A stretch of 64,000 nucleotides of DNA, taken from positions 62,001-126,000 of the forward strand of contig JAPYPR010000007.1 in assembly GCA_029937545.1 (NCBI GenBank), in the 5' to 3' direction. This DNA comes from Erythrobacter sp. (GTDB lineage Bacteria > Pseudomonadota > Alphaproteobacteria > Sphingomonadales > Sphingomonadaceae). Of this stretch, positions 29,215 through 39,529 are shown piece by piece. Every line of letters begins with the position of its first letter. Positions within the stretch are counted from its first letter, which is position 1. The notes beneath the pieces were generated by a model. It worked only from the letters and a program-made list of their open reading frames with translations. It did no database searches and was not told where the DNA came from. A program made the translations under genes and the position numbers.

Positions 29215-30624
29215 ATGGCAAGTGCAAAGGACGTCCTCAAACAGATCAAGGACGACGGTATCGAGTGGGTCGACCTGCGCTTCACCGACCCCAAGGGCAA
29301 GTGGCAGCACCTGACCATGGTCGCCAAGGTACTGGGCGAGGACGAGCTCGAAGACGGCCTGATGTTCGACGGTTCCTCGATCGCCGGCTGGAAGGTCATC
29401 AACGAAAGCGACATGATCCTGAAGCCCGATCTCGAGCGGGTCTATGTCGATCCGTTCAGTGCCGAACCTATGTTGATCGTATTCTGCGATATCGTCGAAC
29501 CTTCGACCGGCGAATGGTACGCACGCGACCCGCGCACCACCGCGAAGCGCGCCGAGGCGTTCCTCAAGTCGACCGGTATCGGCGACACGATCTTCGTCGG
29601 CCCCGAAGCCGAATTCTTCATGTTCGACGATGTCCGCTTCGAGGATGGCTATGCCGGTTCGGGTTACGCCATCGACGATATCGAACTGCCGACCAATAGC
29701 GGCAAGGAATACGAAGCTGGCAACATGGCGCACCGCCCGCGCGCCAAGGGCGGCTACTTCCCCGTCGCCCCGGTCGACAGCGCCGTCGACATCCGCGGCG
29801 AGATGGTCGCGACCATGATCGAAATGGGCCTGCCCTGCGACAAGCACCACCACGAGGTGGCTGCCGCTCAGCACGAGCTCGGCCTCACCTTCGGCACGCT
29901 CGTCGAAACCGCCGACAACATGCAGATCTACAAGTATGTCGTGCACCAGGTCGCCCATGCCTATGGCAAAACGGCGACCTTCATGCCCAAGCCGATCAGG
30001 GACGATAACGGCAGTGGCATGCACACCCACATGTCGATCTGGGACGATGGCAAGCCGACGTTCGCGGGCAACCAGTATGGCGGCCTGAGCGAAAATTGCC
30101 TCTACTACATCGGCGGCGTCATCAAGCACGCCAAGGCGCTGAACGCCTTTACCAACCCGACCACCAACAGCTACAAGCGCCTGGTGCCGGGCTTCGAAGC
30201 GCCGGTGCTGCTGGCCTATTCGGCGCGCAACCGGTCCGCTTCGTGCCGCATCCCCTACGGTGCGGGCGACAAGGCAAAGCGCGTGGAATTCCGCTTCCCC
30301 GACGCGATGGCCAACCCCTACCTCGCCTATGCCGCGCTGCTGATGGCCGGTCTCGACGGGATCCAGAACAAGATCCATCCCGGCGAAGCGATGGACAAGA
30401 ACCTTTACGACCTGCCGCCGGCAGAGCTCGCCGAGGTTCCGACCGTCTGCGGCAGCTTGCGCGAAGCACTAGAGGCGCTGCAGGCCGATTACGAGTTCCT
30501 GCTGCAAGGCGACGTCTTCACCAAGGACCAGATCGACGCTTATTGCGAACTGAAATGGGAAGAAGTCATGCGCGTCGAAACCACGCCGTGCCCGGCGGAA
30601 TTCGACCTCTACTACAGTGCTTAA
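29215..30624 (+). CDS. glnA: Glutamine synthetase, type I
   Basis: Dodecameric enzyme making glutamine from glutamate and ammonia with ATP. The 469-aa product has the FDGSS latch near 51-55, the [10 protein letters not shown] active-site block at 265-274, and the adenylylation site Tyr398 in NLYDLPP, so activity is probably set by GlnE downstream of P-II. The ATG at 29215 follows an AAAGGCAAG ribosome-binding site. An intrinsic terminator lies 34 bases after the stop. Confidence 0.98.
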   Translation: MASAKDVLKQIKDDGIEWVDLRFTDPKGKWQHLTMVAKVLGEDELEDGLMFDGSSIAGWKVINESDMILKPDLERVYVDPFSAEPMLIVFCDIVEPSTGEWYARDPRTTAKRAEAFLKSTGIGDTIFVGPEAEFFMFDDVRFEDGYAGSGYAIDDIELPTNSGKEYEAGNMAHRPRAKGGYFPVAPVDSAVDIRGEMVATMIEMGLPCDKHHHEVAAAQHELGLTFGTLVETADNMQIYKYVVHQVAHAYGKTATFMPKPIRDDNGSGMHTHMSIWDDGKPTFAGNQYGGLSENCLYYIGGVIKHAKALNAFTNPTTNSYKRLVPGFEAPVLLAYSARNRSASCRIPYGAGDKAKRVEFRFPDAMANPYLAYAALLMAGLDGIQNKIHPGEAMDKNLYDLPPAELAEVPTVCGSLREALEALQADYEFLLQGDVFTKDQIDAYCELKWEEVMRVETTPCPAEFDLYYSA

Positions 30625-30658
30625 CCTTTAACGGTCATAGCAACCCCATCACCGAGGA

Positions 30659-30690
30659 GGGCGTCCGGAGCGATCCGGGCGCCCTTTCTT
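30659..30690 (+). terminator. Rho-independent terminator of glnBA
   Basis: A ten-pair stem (30659-30668 with 30675-30684, one T-G pair) closes a six-base loop AGCGAT and is followed by TTTCTT. It lies just after glnA and should end the glnBA transcript. Confidence 0.85.
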
Positions 30691-30838
30691 ATGCGGACTA
30701 GACAAGCTTCAGAATGATTTTCCCCGATGCGTGACGAAAGGGGCAGCCAGCCTGGGCGATGTGCACCTAAACCATTTTCCTACTCCGCCATTTCCTGCCT
30801 AGTCGCATCGCTTCCTGTCGCAGCAAGTAGCGCTTTTC

Positions 30839-31450
30839 ATGAACCGCAAGTCCATATTCGATGCCGTCCGCCGCCTGCTTGGTCGAGGGTTGCGCCAATC
30901 CGAAGTCGATGCGCTCGACCGCGCGCTCGACGAAGCGACCGGCGTGGCTACCGGGTGTCGCAACGCCGTGCAGCCCAGGGTAAGCCAGCGCGGGATCGAT
31001 CTCATCAAGCGCTTCGAAGGATGCGCGCGAATACGGCGCGACGGGCTGGTCGAAGCCTATCCGGACCCCGGTACGGGCGGTGCGCCCTGGACCATCGGCT
31101 GGGGCGCTACGGGCCCGGACGTAGGGCCAGGCACGGTATGGACGCAGGCGCAATGCGATGCGCGGCTCCAAAGCGATATCGCACGCCATGCGCAGGACGT
31201 CGCGCAAGCCATCGGCAAGGCTCCGACGACGCAAGCCCAATTCGATGCTTTGGTCAGCTTCCACTACAACACCGGCGCAATCGCACGAGCGACACTCACC
31301 AAGCGCCACATCGCCGAGGATTACGAAGCTGCCGAGGCCGAGTTCGCACGCTGGAATCGTGGCGGTGGCCGCATCCTGCGAGGTCTCGTCCGCCGGCGGG
31401 AAGAAGAGGCAAGGCTGTACCGCGCCCGCGATCGGATGAACGCCAGCTAA
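30839..31450 (+). CDS. GH24 phage-type lysozyme, chromosomal
   Basis: Muramidase of the T4-lysozyme family, 203 aa. The catalytic glutamate is in KRFEG, followed by YPDPGTGGAPWTIGWG with the Asp and Thr that correspond to T4 Asp20 and Thr26. About 45 N-terminal residues (FDAVRRLLGRGLRQSEVDALDRALDEA) form a helical module outside the lysozyme fold. There is no signal peptide, holin or phage gene nearby, so this is probably a resident wall enzyme or a domesticated endolysin. Confidence 0.88.
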   Translation: MNRKSIFDAVRRLLGRGLRQSEVDALDRALDEATGVATGCRNAVQPRVSQRGIDLIKRFEGCARIRRDGLVEAYPDPGTGGAPWTIGWGATGPDVGPGTVWTQAQCDARLQSDIARHAQDVAQAIGKAPTTQAQFDALVSFHYNTGAIARATLTKRHIAEDYEAAEAEFARWNRGGGRILRGLVRRREEEARLYRARDRMNAS

Positions 31451-31465
31451 ACGCTCCGTTATGTC

Positions 31466-31491
31466 GGAACCGCGCGCACAGACCCGACGTT
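31466..31491 (+). promoter_or_regulatory. EcfG-type general stress response promoter
   Basis: GGAAC at 31466-31470 and CGTT at 31488-31491 are separated by 17 bases, matching the alphaproteobacterial EcfG consensus GGAAC-N16/17-CGTT exactly. The element ends 23 bases before the ATG of the next gene, leaving a short leader with an AAAGGAG ribosome-binding site. It implies that the downstream pair is induced by general stress. Confidence 0.8.
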
Positions 31492-31514
31492 GCTAAGGCC
31501 AAAGGAGACTTAAC

Positions 31515-32525
31515 ATGCGTTATATTCTGTGCGGTGCGGCAGCGGTTGCGCTTGCCGCGTCGGGAGCCATGGCGCAGCCGGGAAATGGTAATGGCAACGG
31601 TGGCGGCGGCAAGGCTGCTGCCGCGATGAACAAGGGCAATGGCGACGCCAATCCCGGCACTCGCGGGAATGGCAATGCCGCCAAGCAGCGCGGGTCCGAC
31701 CGTCAAGTCAAGCGCGACCGCGGGCCGCAGCGTTCGGCCAATAATGGCAACGGAAACGGCAATGGGAATGGAAATGCGATCCGTGCCGACCGGAGCAGTG
31801 GAAATGGGCATGCCGCTCGGGTGAACCGCGACAACGGCAACGGCAATGACTTCATTCGTCGCGGCGACCGTGACGTCCGCTCGGTAACGCGCGTCGATTA
31901 CCGTGACGGTCGCGATTTCCAGCGCATCGACCGCTCGCGCAGCTATATCGAAGGCTGTCCTCCGGGTCTGGCGAAGAAGCGCAATGGCTGTATGCCTCCG
32001 GGCCAGGCGAAGAAGTATTACGATCGCGGCCTGTTCGGCCAGTCCTATCGCCCGAGCCTGTTCGGCCTGAGCAATTATCGCGACGGTCGCTATGCCTATA
32101 ACGACGGGTATCTCCTGCGGCTCGGAAGCGGTGGCGGGATCAGCGGTTATATTCCGCTGCTCGGCGGTGCGCTCGCCATCGGCAATCCGTGGCCGAATTC
32201 CTACGACTATTACAATGTCCCCGACTATTACGTCGATTATTACGACCTCGGGCGCCAGGGCCAGTATCGTTACGCGGATAATGTGATCTACCGCTACGAT
32301 GCGGAAGATGCTGCGATCACGTCGGTGGCGGCGCTACTGACCGGCGACGATTTCCAGGTCGGCCAGCCGATGCCGCGCGGGTACGATGTCTACAACGTCC
32401 CCTATACCTATCGTGACCGGTACTATGACACGCCCGACAACATGTACCGCTATTCCGACGGCTACGTCTATCGTGTCGACCCCGAAACCCGCCTGGTCGC
32501 CGCGGCGATCGAATTGCTTATCTGA
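31515..32525 (+). CDS. Secreted Asn/Gly-rich protein with paired CPPG motifs
   Basis: Function unknown. The 336-aa product has a signal peptide (cleavage after AMA at residue 20), then a low-complexity region of about 90 residues built on GN repeats. A paired motif follows, CPPGLAKKRNG then CMPPGQAKKY, seen in a number of alphaproteobacterial exported proteins. The C-terminal half is rich in Tyr and Asp and contains two similar halves, each with a Y-NVP-Y-pattern (YDYYNVPDYYVDYYD and YDVYNVPYTYRDRYYD). It lies behind an EcfG promoter and 10 bases before a fasciclin gene, suggesting an envelope stress role. Confidence 0.75.
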   Translation: MRYILCGAAAVALAASGAMAQPGNGNGNGGGGKAAAAMNKGNGDANPGTRGNGNAAKQRGSDRQVKRDRGPQRSANNGNGNGNGNGNAIRADRSSGNGHAARVNRDNGNGNDFIRRGDRDVRSVTRVDYRDGRDFQRIDRSRSYIEGCPPGLAKKRNGCMPPGQAKKYYDRGLFGQSYRPSLFGLSNYRDGRYAYNDGYLLRLGSGGGISGYIPLLGGALAIGNPWPNSYDYYNVPDYYVDYYDLGRQGQYRYADNVIYRYDAEDAAITSVAALLTGDDFQVGQPMPRGYDVYNVPYTYRDRYYDTPDNMYRYSDGYVYRVDPETRLVAAAIELLI

Positions 32526-32535
32526 GGAAAATAGC

Positions 32536-33111
32536 ATGAATTCGATCGCTAAGAACGCGCTTGCCGCGGCAGCGCTGGCTGCCTTGCCTCTCGTCGCAGC
32601 TTGCTCCGAAGGAGCCGAGGGCGATGCCCAGACGCTTTCAGAAACCCGCGACGAAAGCACGCAGTCGCTCGGTGGTGCGCTTGGTGCCATGAACGACGTG
32701 TCGACCCTGCGAAATGCCCTTACCGAGACCGAACTCGCCGGCATCCTTGATGGGCCGGCAAGCTACACCGTGCTCGCTCCCAATGATGCGGCTTTCGAGA
32801 AGCTCGGCGAAGCGTCGGCGGACTTGTCGGAAGAAGAGCAGAAACCGATTCTGCTCGCGATCGTTCGCGATCACCTTCTGCCTGGCCACCTCACGCCGGA
32901 AACCATCCGCAGCGCCATCGAAGCGCAGGGCGGATCGGTGAGCATGACCACGTTGGGCGAAGGCAATGTCACGTTTGCAATGGATGGCGAAAACCTCACC
33001 GTTTCACTCGGCGATGGTGCCCAAGCGCGCGTCATCGGAGAGCCAGTGGCGTCGAACAATGGCGTGGTGATTCCGCTCGATACCGTACTGGTTCCGAGCG
33101 AAAACGGCTGA
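32536..33111 (+). CDS. Fasciclin-domain lipoprotein
   Basis: Predicted lipoprotein of 191 aa with lipobox VAAC, then one FAS1 domain: the first conserved block is YTVLAPNDAAFEKLGE and the second is GVVIPLDTVLVP at the end. FAS1 proteins usually mediate adhesion or bind the cell surface. The ATG at 32536 has a GAGGAAA site and lies 10 bases after the Asn/Gly-rich gene, so both should share the EcfG promoter. It is convergent with tamB. Confidence 0.9.
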   Translation: MNSIAKNALAAAALAALPLVAACSEGAEGDAQTLSETRDESTQSLGGALGAMNDVSTLRNALTETELAGILDGPASYTVLAPNDAAFEKLGEASADLSEEEQKPILLAIVRDHLLPGHLTPETIRSAIEAQGGSVSMTTLGEGNVTFAMDGENLTVSLGDGAQARVIGEPVASNNGVVIPLDTVLVPSENG

Positions 33112-33122
33112 CCTGAACTCGC

Positions 33123-36100
33123 TTAATAATCCCGGCTGATCTCGGCGAGGACACTTTCGCGTCCGACCGTCGAGACAGCCGCGAGGAGCGACAGCCAACT
33201 CGTCACGCGGAACTCGACTTCGGTGGCGCTATATCCGCGCCCGTCGGTGATTATCTCTGCATAGAACCTGCGCCCGAAATTTTTCCCCAATGCAACGCCG
33301 GTTCCGCGACCTAGAGCGGGATCGGCGCTTACTATGCGCAGCCGGTCGAGCCCGATGGCGCTGCGCAACTGGTTGATCGGGTCCATACCCCCGCCACCAC
33401 GCAGGCTGGCCAGTGCCGCGCCGAGTTGCAGGGCATCGGTTGCCGATAGGCTCGTGACGGATCCGCCGAACAACAGGCGGGCGAGGATTTCCTCTTCCGG
33501 CAGGGCAGGGTTGGAGCTGAAGGCGATCTCCGGCTGGGTCGCGCTGCCGCGCACATTGACTTCGACCGTCAAGCCGTCGGTTTCGGTTTCCGCGCGGATG
33601 TCGAGGCGCGGATCTATCGGCTGGTTCGCGTCGAATTCGATCCGACCGCGGGTAAGCTCGAAGCGCGTTCCGGCGAAGGTGTAATCGCCGCGTACCACCT
33701 CGGCGCGCCCGCCGATGCGCGGATCGTCGGTCGTCCCACGCAGGATGATGTCGGCGCCCCATTCGCTGTCGAGCCCCATGCCGTCGACATCGATCCGGCT
33801 CGTGGCCGTCGCGTCGATCAGGTAGCGCCAAGGCCGCGAAGGCGCGACGGCCTGCTGGCGATTGGCCGGCGTGTTGATTTCGCGCGTCGCGATCTGCGGC
33901 AAGCGTAGATCGTCCGCCGCAGTCCCCAGATGCCAGCTGGCTCGATCGACACGCACCCGACCCGCAATCGTTCCGCCGAGTCCGTTCGACACAATACGCA
34001 GCGGCCCGCTGATGGTGGCGTTGAGGCCGTTCGCCTGCAGCAACTGCGCATTCGACGCCGAGGCGCGCAGGTCGATGATGGGGCCGCGCACCTCCAGCAC
34101 CCGCCCCTCGACTGGCTCGCCGATTGTGCGCAGATCGACGATCCCGCTGCCGCTGACCGTGCCGCCATTCGGTGTTTGTCCGCTGAAACGCGTCAGTTGC
34201 AACCGCGAACCGGCAAACCGTCCGCGCATCGCAACGCTACGGATGTCGGTGCCCGACAGCGAACTCTGCACTCGCATCGCATCGCTCGTAACCGAGCCGC
34301 GCACTGTCGGATCGGCCAGCGTACCGGTGGCGTCGGCCGCGACCGAAACCGGGCCGGTCAGATCGAAGGCATCGATGGCGGCAAGGCGCCAGAGACTCTC
34401 TGCCGCGCCATTGTAGCGCAACTGCCCGAAGAGCCGCCCTGCCCGCAGGCGTTCGAGCAAATCGCCCGATTGCGGCAAGCTGGAAACGCGCGCCTGCAAG
34501 CGTCCACGCCGGATGTCGTCGTTACGCATGAGTGCGCGGGTCTCGAGATCGCTTTCCGTAAGACGCGCCACCAGCGACAAATCGACCGGACGAGAAGTCA
34601 GCACCAGGCCGGAGCGTGTCAGCCCGTCGACTCTCACCCGCGCGAGTCCGACTGGCAAGCCGCCCTGCCCGACGCGATATTCGACCGTTCCCGAAATCGT
34701 TCCGCCAAGGCCGGTATCCGCACTCGCCAGATCGACCAGCGAAAGCGGCATGCGCGCGAGCTTGAGATCGAGCTCGGTCCGCTCGCCGCCGAATAGCCCC
34801 GCCGCGATCATCCCGCCATCGCCGTAGATCACCTGCGCCGGAGCAAGGCGCCACCCGGCCTCGGTGCTGGTCAGCACAGCACGGCGTGGCATCTCGATCG
34901 CCTTGCCAGCGAATGTTCCGTCCACAGCCACGGCGATCTGCTCGGGCCGGAAACGCGCATTCATATCCATTTCGAAACGCGCATTGCGGCGACCGGAAAT
35001 CGAGGCATCGACACTGCCGATCCCATTCTCGACCTCGCCCTGTGCGGCAAAGCGACCGATGAACAGCGAACCGTAGGACAGACCTGCCCCGCGCGCCGAG
35101 CCGGAGAGGGTTGTGAGTCCCTCGCCCACCACACCTGTCGCATCGATCCGAGCGCGCGCAATGCGGATGGGGATGGCGCCGCCGAAGCTGGCGTTGCGTG
35201 CGGTCAGATCGACGTCGACACCCTGGCCGCCACCGCGCGGTGCCAGCGCGACAGTCCCGTCGAGTCCCCCGCCCACGAAAGCGAGATCGCCCCGTGCGCC
35301 GCCATCCACCAGCGTGAGCGCACCGGTGACGGTGGTGTCGCTGACGGTGAGGGTCTCCACGTCGATCCGAGTCGGCCCGTTTGCCGGCGCGACCAGGCCG
35401 AGCTGACCTGCGAACGGCCCGAGCGGTGAACCACCTTCCGTGTCGATGGCGAACCCCTCGTCGGTCGGTGCGATCGCGACGCGCACATCCGTGAAGCCGC
35501 TCACGGGTTCGGCGAAGACGAGTTCCGCCTCGAGTCCGGAGTCCCGAAGCGCGGCGACAACGGTAAAATTGCCGTAGTCCACATGCCGCCCGCTGCCTGC
35601 GATGCTGGTGGTGCCGTCCCGCACGCTGCCGTTCAGTCGCATGGCGAGCTTGCTCGCGTCGAGCCGGACGTTGTCGAATACGAGAGGGCGATCCCCGCCG
35701 ATGGCCAGCCCGCCGCGCACACGGATCGGCGTACCGGCGAGATTGGCCAGCGTGTCGTTCGTGACGGGCGAGATTCGCGCATCGAGATCAGCGGACACGC
35801 GCCACGGCGCTCCCGACGCGAGGGTCAGGTCGATAACGGCCGTGCCGCCTGCCGTGCCGACATTGTCGAGCACCAGCCGGTCGGCGCGCACCGGCCCGCG
35901 GATCTGGTAGCTGCCGCTGTCGAGGTTGCCCCGCAGCGCAAGGTTCGCACCAAGGCCGGGGAAGGCGATCCGCAGGTCGTCTGCCAGCAATTGCGAGCCG
36001 CTGAGCACGATTGTCCCCTCGCCGCGTCCGTTGACGAGGCGAGGATCGACGAGCGCATTGCCGCTGGTGACGCGGCCGACGGCGAGATTGAGCGGCAGGG

Positions 36101-37337
36101 TCCAGCGCGTACCGTCGTAGGTCGCGGTGCCCTGCTGCCGGACATTCGCCAGAACGGTTCCGCTCGCATCGAGTTCATCGACCGTCAGATCGTGCACGAT
36201 AGTCAGGTCGGAGAATGCCCCGTCGATAGTGGCGTTCAACTTGCCGCCGCGGATCGCGAGGTCGGGCCCGAAGAGATTGGGGTCGCGCAGGAAACCCTGC
36301 ACGACCAGGTCGTCGGCGCGGTTCTCGGAGAGATCGATCGCGCCCTCGGCATCGAGCCGGATGCCGGTTCCGAGCAGCTGCGTGCGCCCGTCGAAGATGC
36401 GGTTTTCGATAGTGGCGGAGGATTTGATCGCGACATCGCTGCCGAGCGCTGCCAGCGACAGGCCTTCGAGGAAGGCCGAAGGGTCGAGCTTGCCGACGAG
36501 GCCGAAGCGTCCGCTGCGATTGGTGATTTTCAGCGCGGCGACGCGATCCGTTTCGCTGCGCAGGAGCAGACCGCCGTTCCACGCGCTCCAGGTGCCGGAT
36601 CCGCGCACTCGGGCCTGATAGGCCTCGTCCAGCCCCGCCAGGGCCACGACCGGCCCGTCGGCTGCCGCGTCGAGATCGAGCGACAGATCGAAATTGTCGC
36701 CATCGGGCTCGGCATCGAGCAACAGTGCGATGCGGTCCTGCTGGCCCAAACGACCGTCTGCCTCGAGCATCAACCTTCGGTCGGTGACCTGCACTTCTCC
36801 GGCTAGGTCGACGCGCTGCGCCGTGTCGCCGGCAATGCCGGGTGCGAGCATCAGATTGTCGATTTCGAACTCGTCGATCGAGATGTCGAAACCGGGCAGG
36901 ATCGGCCCTTCTTCCTCGCTCGGAATGAATTCCGGCAAACGTCGCAAATTGGCGCGTCGCGCTGCGAAGCTATCGATTTCCAGCCGGTTGTTCAGCCACG
37001 CCCCGGGGTTCCAGTCTACCTCGGCACGCGGGATGGTCATGAACACGCCCTGCGGGTCGGACAGGCGCACGTCGTGCAGCACGGCAGCACCGTAGAGGTT
37101 CCCCTCGATCCGCCCGATCTGGATATTGAGCCCGTTCGGCAGCGTCCGTTCGCCGATCTGCTTGGCGAGAAACCGCTCGCCCAGCGGCGTGTTCAGCACG
37201 ATCGCCGCGCCGACGATCAGCAGGACGATCGCCCCGACGATCCCGAGCAGCCATTTACCCGCGCGTCCGAGTCGCGATTTGCGGCGCGGCGCGGGCTCTG
37301 CGGCAGGTACCGTGTCGACTTCGGTGGTCTCTGCCAT
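33123..37337 (-). CDS. tamB: Translocation and assembly module protein TamB
   Basis: Very large inner-membrane-anchored periplasmic protein, 1404 aa, of the AsmA-like bridge family. It works with TamA in moving outer-membrane proteins or phospholipids across the periplasm. It has a basic cytoplasmic tail, one membrane span at about 29-48, a long repetitive beta-rich body, and a C-terminal TamB domain (DUF490) in the last 350 residues. The ATG shares one base with the tamA stop (TGATG), so the pair is coupled. The stop is TAA. Confidence 0.93.
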   Translation of the reverse strand: MAETTEVDTVPAAEPAPRRKSRLGRAGKWLLGIVGAIVLLIVGAAIVLNTPLGERFLAKQIGERTLPNGLNIQIGRIEGNLYGAAVLHDVRLSDPQGVFMTIPRAEVDWNPGAWLNNRLEIDSFAARRANLRRLPEFIPSEEEGPILPGFDISIDEFEIDNLMLAPGIAGDTAQRVDLAGEVQVTDRRLMLEADGRLGQQDRIALLLDAEPDGDNFDLSLDLDAAADGPVVALAGLDEAYQARVRGSGTWSAWNGGLLLRSETDRVAALKITNRSGRFGLVGKLDPSAFLEGLSLAALGSDVAIKSSATIENRIFDGRTQLLGTGIRLDAEGAIDLSENRADDLVVQGFLRDPNLFGPDLAIRGGKLNATIDGAFSDLTIVHDLTVDELDASGTVLANVRQQGTATYDGTRWTLPLNLAVGRVTSGNALVDPRLVNGRGEGTIVLSGSQLLADDLRIAFPGLGANLALRGNLDSGSYQIRGPVRADRLVLDNVGTAGGTAVIDLTLASGAPWRVSADLDARISPVTNDTLANLAGTPIRVRGGLAIGGDRPLVFDNVRLDASKLAMRLNGSVRDGTTSIAGSGRHVDYGNFTVVAALRDSGLEAELVFAEPVSGFTDVRVAIAPTDEGFAIDTEGGSPLGPFAGQLGLVAPANGPTRIDVETLTVSDTTVTGALTLVDGGARGDLAFVGGGLDGTVALAPRGGGQGVDVDLTARNASFGGAIPIRIARARIDATGVVGEGLTTLSGSARGAGLSYGSLFIGRFAAQGEVENGIGSVDASISGRRNARFEMDMNARFRPEQIAVAVDGTFAGKAIEMPRRAVLTSTEAGWRLAPAQVIYGDGGMIAAGLFGGERTELDLKLARMPLSLVDLASADTGLGGTISGTVEYRVGQGGLPVGLARVRVDGLTRSGLVLTSRPVDLSLVARLTESDLETRALMRNDDIRRGRLQARVSSLPQSGDLLERLRAGRLFGQLRYNGAAESLWRLAAIDAFDLTGPVSVAADATGTLADPTVRGSVTSDAMRVQSSLSGTDIRSVAMRGRFAGSRLQLTRFSGQTPNGGTVSGSGIVDLRTIGEPVEGRVLEVRGPIIDLRASASNAQLLQANGLNATISGPLRIVSNGLGGTIAGRVRVDRASWHLGTAADDLRLPQIATREINTPANRQQAVAPSRPWRYLIDATATSRIDVDGMGLDSEWGADIILRGTTDDPRIGGRAEVVRGDYTFAGTRFELTRGRIEFDANQPIDPRLDIRAETETDGLTVEVNVRGSATQPEIAFSSNPALPEEEILARLLFGGSVTSLSATDALQLGAALASLRGGGGMDPINQLRSAIGLDRLRIVSADPALGRGTGVALGKNFGRRFYAEIITDGRGYSATEVEFRVTSWLSLLAAVSTVGRESVLAEISRDY

Positions 37338-39529
37338 CAGAAGGCCTGCCCCAGTCCGACATAGACCGCGACGGGCGAGTCTTCAGGTCCGGGATTGAGG
37401 GGCACGCCCACATCGACGCGGATCGGGCCGAAGCCCGTAGTGTAACGCACACCGATGCCGGCGCCGAACTTGATCTCGCCGAAGTCCGGCGTGGCCGAGG
37501 TCGAGACGCTGCCCGCATCCACGAAGGGCACGACCGACACCGCGCCGTCGAGGAAGCCGGTGCCGATCCGCGCCTCGAGCGAAAACTCGACGAGGCTGCG
37601 CCCGCCGATCGGTTCGTCGAATTCGTTCTTCGGTCCGATCGAGCGATAGGCATAGCCGCGCACCGATCCGCCGCCGCCTGCGTAGAGCCTGCGTGACGGT
37701 GCGACACCGACGAGGTTAGCCCCCTGAATGGTCGCCACGCGCGCCCTCGCCGCGACAACATAGCGGTCGCCAATCGACTGGTAATACGAGGCGTCCGCCT
37801 GATTGCGAAGGTAGTAATATTGCTGGCCCTGCGTGCGCGACGTTTCAGGAGCGAGGAAGCCAGTCAGGCGATAGCCCCGGGTGGGATCGAGAAGCGAATC
37901 GCTGGTGTCGATTGTGGCGCGGCCGAAAATCGAGCCGACGAAATAGGTCTGGCGCGGCCGCGGCATCCCGTCGACGATGCGATTGCGCTCGTCGGTGGCA
38001 AGGATTTCCGCGCCGACGGCCCAGAATAGTGGCTTTTGAAACAGGAGCGTCGACAGCCGCTCATAGGTGCCGGTCAGCGCGACGGTATTCGCATCATAGG
38101 CGGCATTGTCGATCGTCGAGGCGTAGGCGTCGAGCGTGAGGACCTTGTCGCGGCCGCCGAGATTGTTGCGGCGGAAGGTCACCCCGGCGAGTTGCTCCTG
38201 CGTCCCGACGATCCCGCGCACGCGCAGCGATCCTTCGGGCGGGAAGAAGTTGCGATGCTCCCAACTTGCCTGGACCCGGATGCCTTCTTCCGAACCGTAG
38301 CCGATCGCGCCCGCAATGGTGCGGACCTTGGCGCGTTCCAGTTCGACATCCATCGCCACCACGCCCGGCTCTTCGCCTTGTGGCGCCTGCACTTCGCGCG
38401 GGGTGACCGAAACCGTCGAGACGAGACCCGTCGCCGTGACAGCACGGCGCAGGTCGAGATCGAGGCTGCGCTGATAGACATCGCCCGGATCGAAGCGCGC
38501 AATCGAGGCCAGGTGCCGCGAAGACAGGAAATCCGGATCGTTGCTGACGACTTCGCCGAACACATATTTGCCGTTCGGACGTACCGGCATGGTGAGGTCG
38601 CCCTCTTCGCGCTCGTGATCGATCAGCAGTTCCGGCTCGTCGATTTCGGCGAAGGGATAGCCGGTTTCGCCGAGCGCGCGGTCGAGATCGAAGCGTTCCT
38701 GCACGATGGTGTCGCTCTGCAGGAAGTCGCCCGGCTGGATCTCGAACGCCGCGCGCAAGGTCTCCGCATCAGGCGCGGTCGGCAGCTGGCCAAGGTCGAT
38801 GGCACCGTAGCGATACCTGTCGCCGGGAATGACATCGAAGCGAACGCGCGGGGTCGTGTCGGCATTGTCCTCGCCCGGCTCCGGCGAAGCGAGTGTGCGG
38901 ATGATCTGCCCATCGTAATAGCCATAAACGCGCAGCAGGTTCTCGATCAGTTCCTGATCGGCCTTGGCGCGAGCTGCGACCTGCGCCGCACTTTCCTCGC
39001 CGTCGTCGTCCAGTTCCTCGATGGTCGACAGCGCCTCGAACCGCTCGACGAAGTCTACGCTCTCGAGAAACGGCGGTTCTTTCTGCGGAAAGGCCAATAC
39101 GAGCGAATCGGACAGTTCGAAGGTCTCGGCGTCGTCGAAAGCGAGGCGCGGGTTGTCGGGCAGCAGGTCGACGAAGTCGATGTCCTCTTCGGATTCGAGA
39201 TCCTGCAAGGGCTCGAACTCGAGGTTCTCGGGCCAGACAAGGTCCATGCCGGGGATGTCGTCAATCGGTGTGTCCGCCTCGATTTCGGCGAACGCTTCTG
39301 GCTCTGCCGCCTGCGGCCCGTCGGTGCCCTGCGCTGCCCAGTCATCGGGGTTGTCGAGCGCGCTGTCGGGAATCAGGTCCTCGAGTTCCTCCGCGGTCGA
39401 GCGATCCTGACCCAGTGCGGGTTGGGCAACGAGCGCAGCCGAAGCTATCCCGAGCGCCAACGCCCGGCGCAGCAGGTCAATCGGCGAGCTTGTACTCGGC
39501 CGGGTTGCCGTCCTTGGCAGGAAGCGCAC
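37337..39529 (-). CDS. tamA: Outer-membrane assembly factor TamA (Omp85 family)
   Basis: Omp85-type outer-membrane barrel with periplasmic POTRA domains. The C-terminal barrel shows Omp85 motifs: [19 protein letters not shown] and the final strand ending in VGLGQAF, a terminal Phe. Residues 42-180 are an unusual acidic stretch before the POTRA region. No ATG gives the signal peptide; a GTG at 39529 inside bpt gives [10 protein letters not shown] and a hydrophobic stretch ending near PALGQ. A TTG at 39460 is the alternative. The start is therefore uncertain but the gene is not. Confidence 0.88.
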   Translation of the reverse strand: MRFLPRTATRPSTSSPIDLLRRALALGIASAALVAQPALGQDRSTAEELEDLIPDSALDNPDDWAAQGTDGPQAAEPEAFAEIEADTPIDDIPGMDLVWPENLEFEPLQDLESEEDIDFVDLLPDNPRLAFDDAETFELSDSLVLAFPQKEPPFLESVDFVERFEALSTIEELDDDGEESAAQVAARAKADQELIENLLRVYGYYDGQIIRTLASPEPGEDNADTTPRVRFDVIPGDRYRYGAIDLGQLPTAPDAETLRAAFEIQPGDFLQSDTIVQERFDLDRALGETGYPFAEIDEPELLIDHEREEGDLTMPVRPNGKYVFGEVVSNDPDFLSSRHLASIARFDPGDVYQRSLDLDLRRAVTATGLVSTVSVTPREVQAPQGEEPGVVAMDVELERAKVRTIAGAIGYGSEEGIRVQASWEHRNFFPPEGSLRVRGIVGTQEQLAGVTFRRNNLGGRDKVLTLDAYASTIDNAAYDANTVALTGTYERLSTLLFQKPLFWAVGAEILATDERNRIVDGMPRPRQTYFVGSIFGRATIDTSDSLLDPTRGYRLTGFLAPETSRTQGQQYYYLRNQADASYYQSIGDRYVVAARARVATIQGANLVGVAPSRRLYAGGGGSVRGYAYRSIGPKNEFDEPIGGRSLVEFSLEARIGTGFLDGAVSVVPFVDAGSVSTSATPDFGEIKFGAGIGVRYTTGFGPIRVDVGVPLNPGPEDSPVAVYVGLGQAF

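Noticed and set aside
30839-31450. Prophage remnant around the lysozyme
   Set aside because: No integrase, holin, tail or portal gene and no att-like repeats nearby; neighbours are housekeeping and stress genes.
31575-31785. Repeated GGCAATGG-like units as a CRISPR or DNA repeat array
   Set aside because: They are codons for Gly-Asn repeats inside an open frame with a signal peptide; spacing is irregular and there are no spacers.
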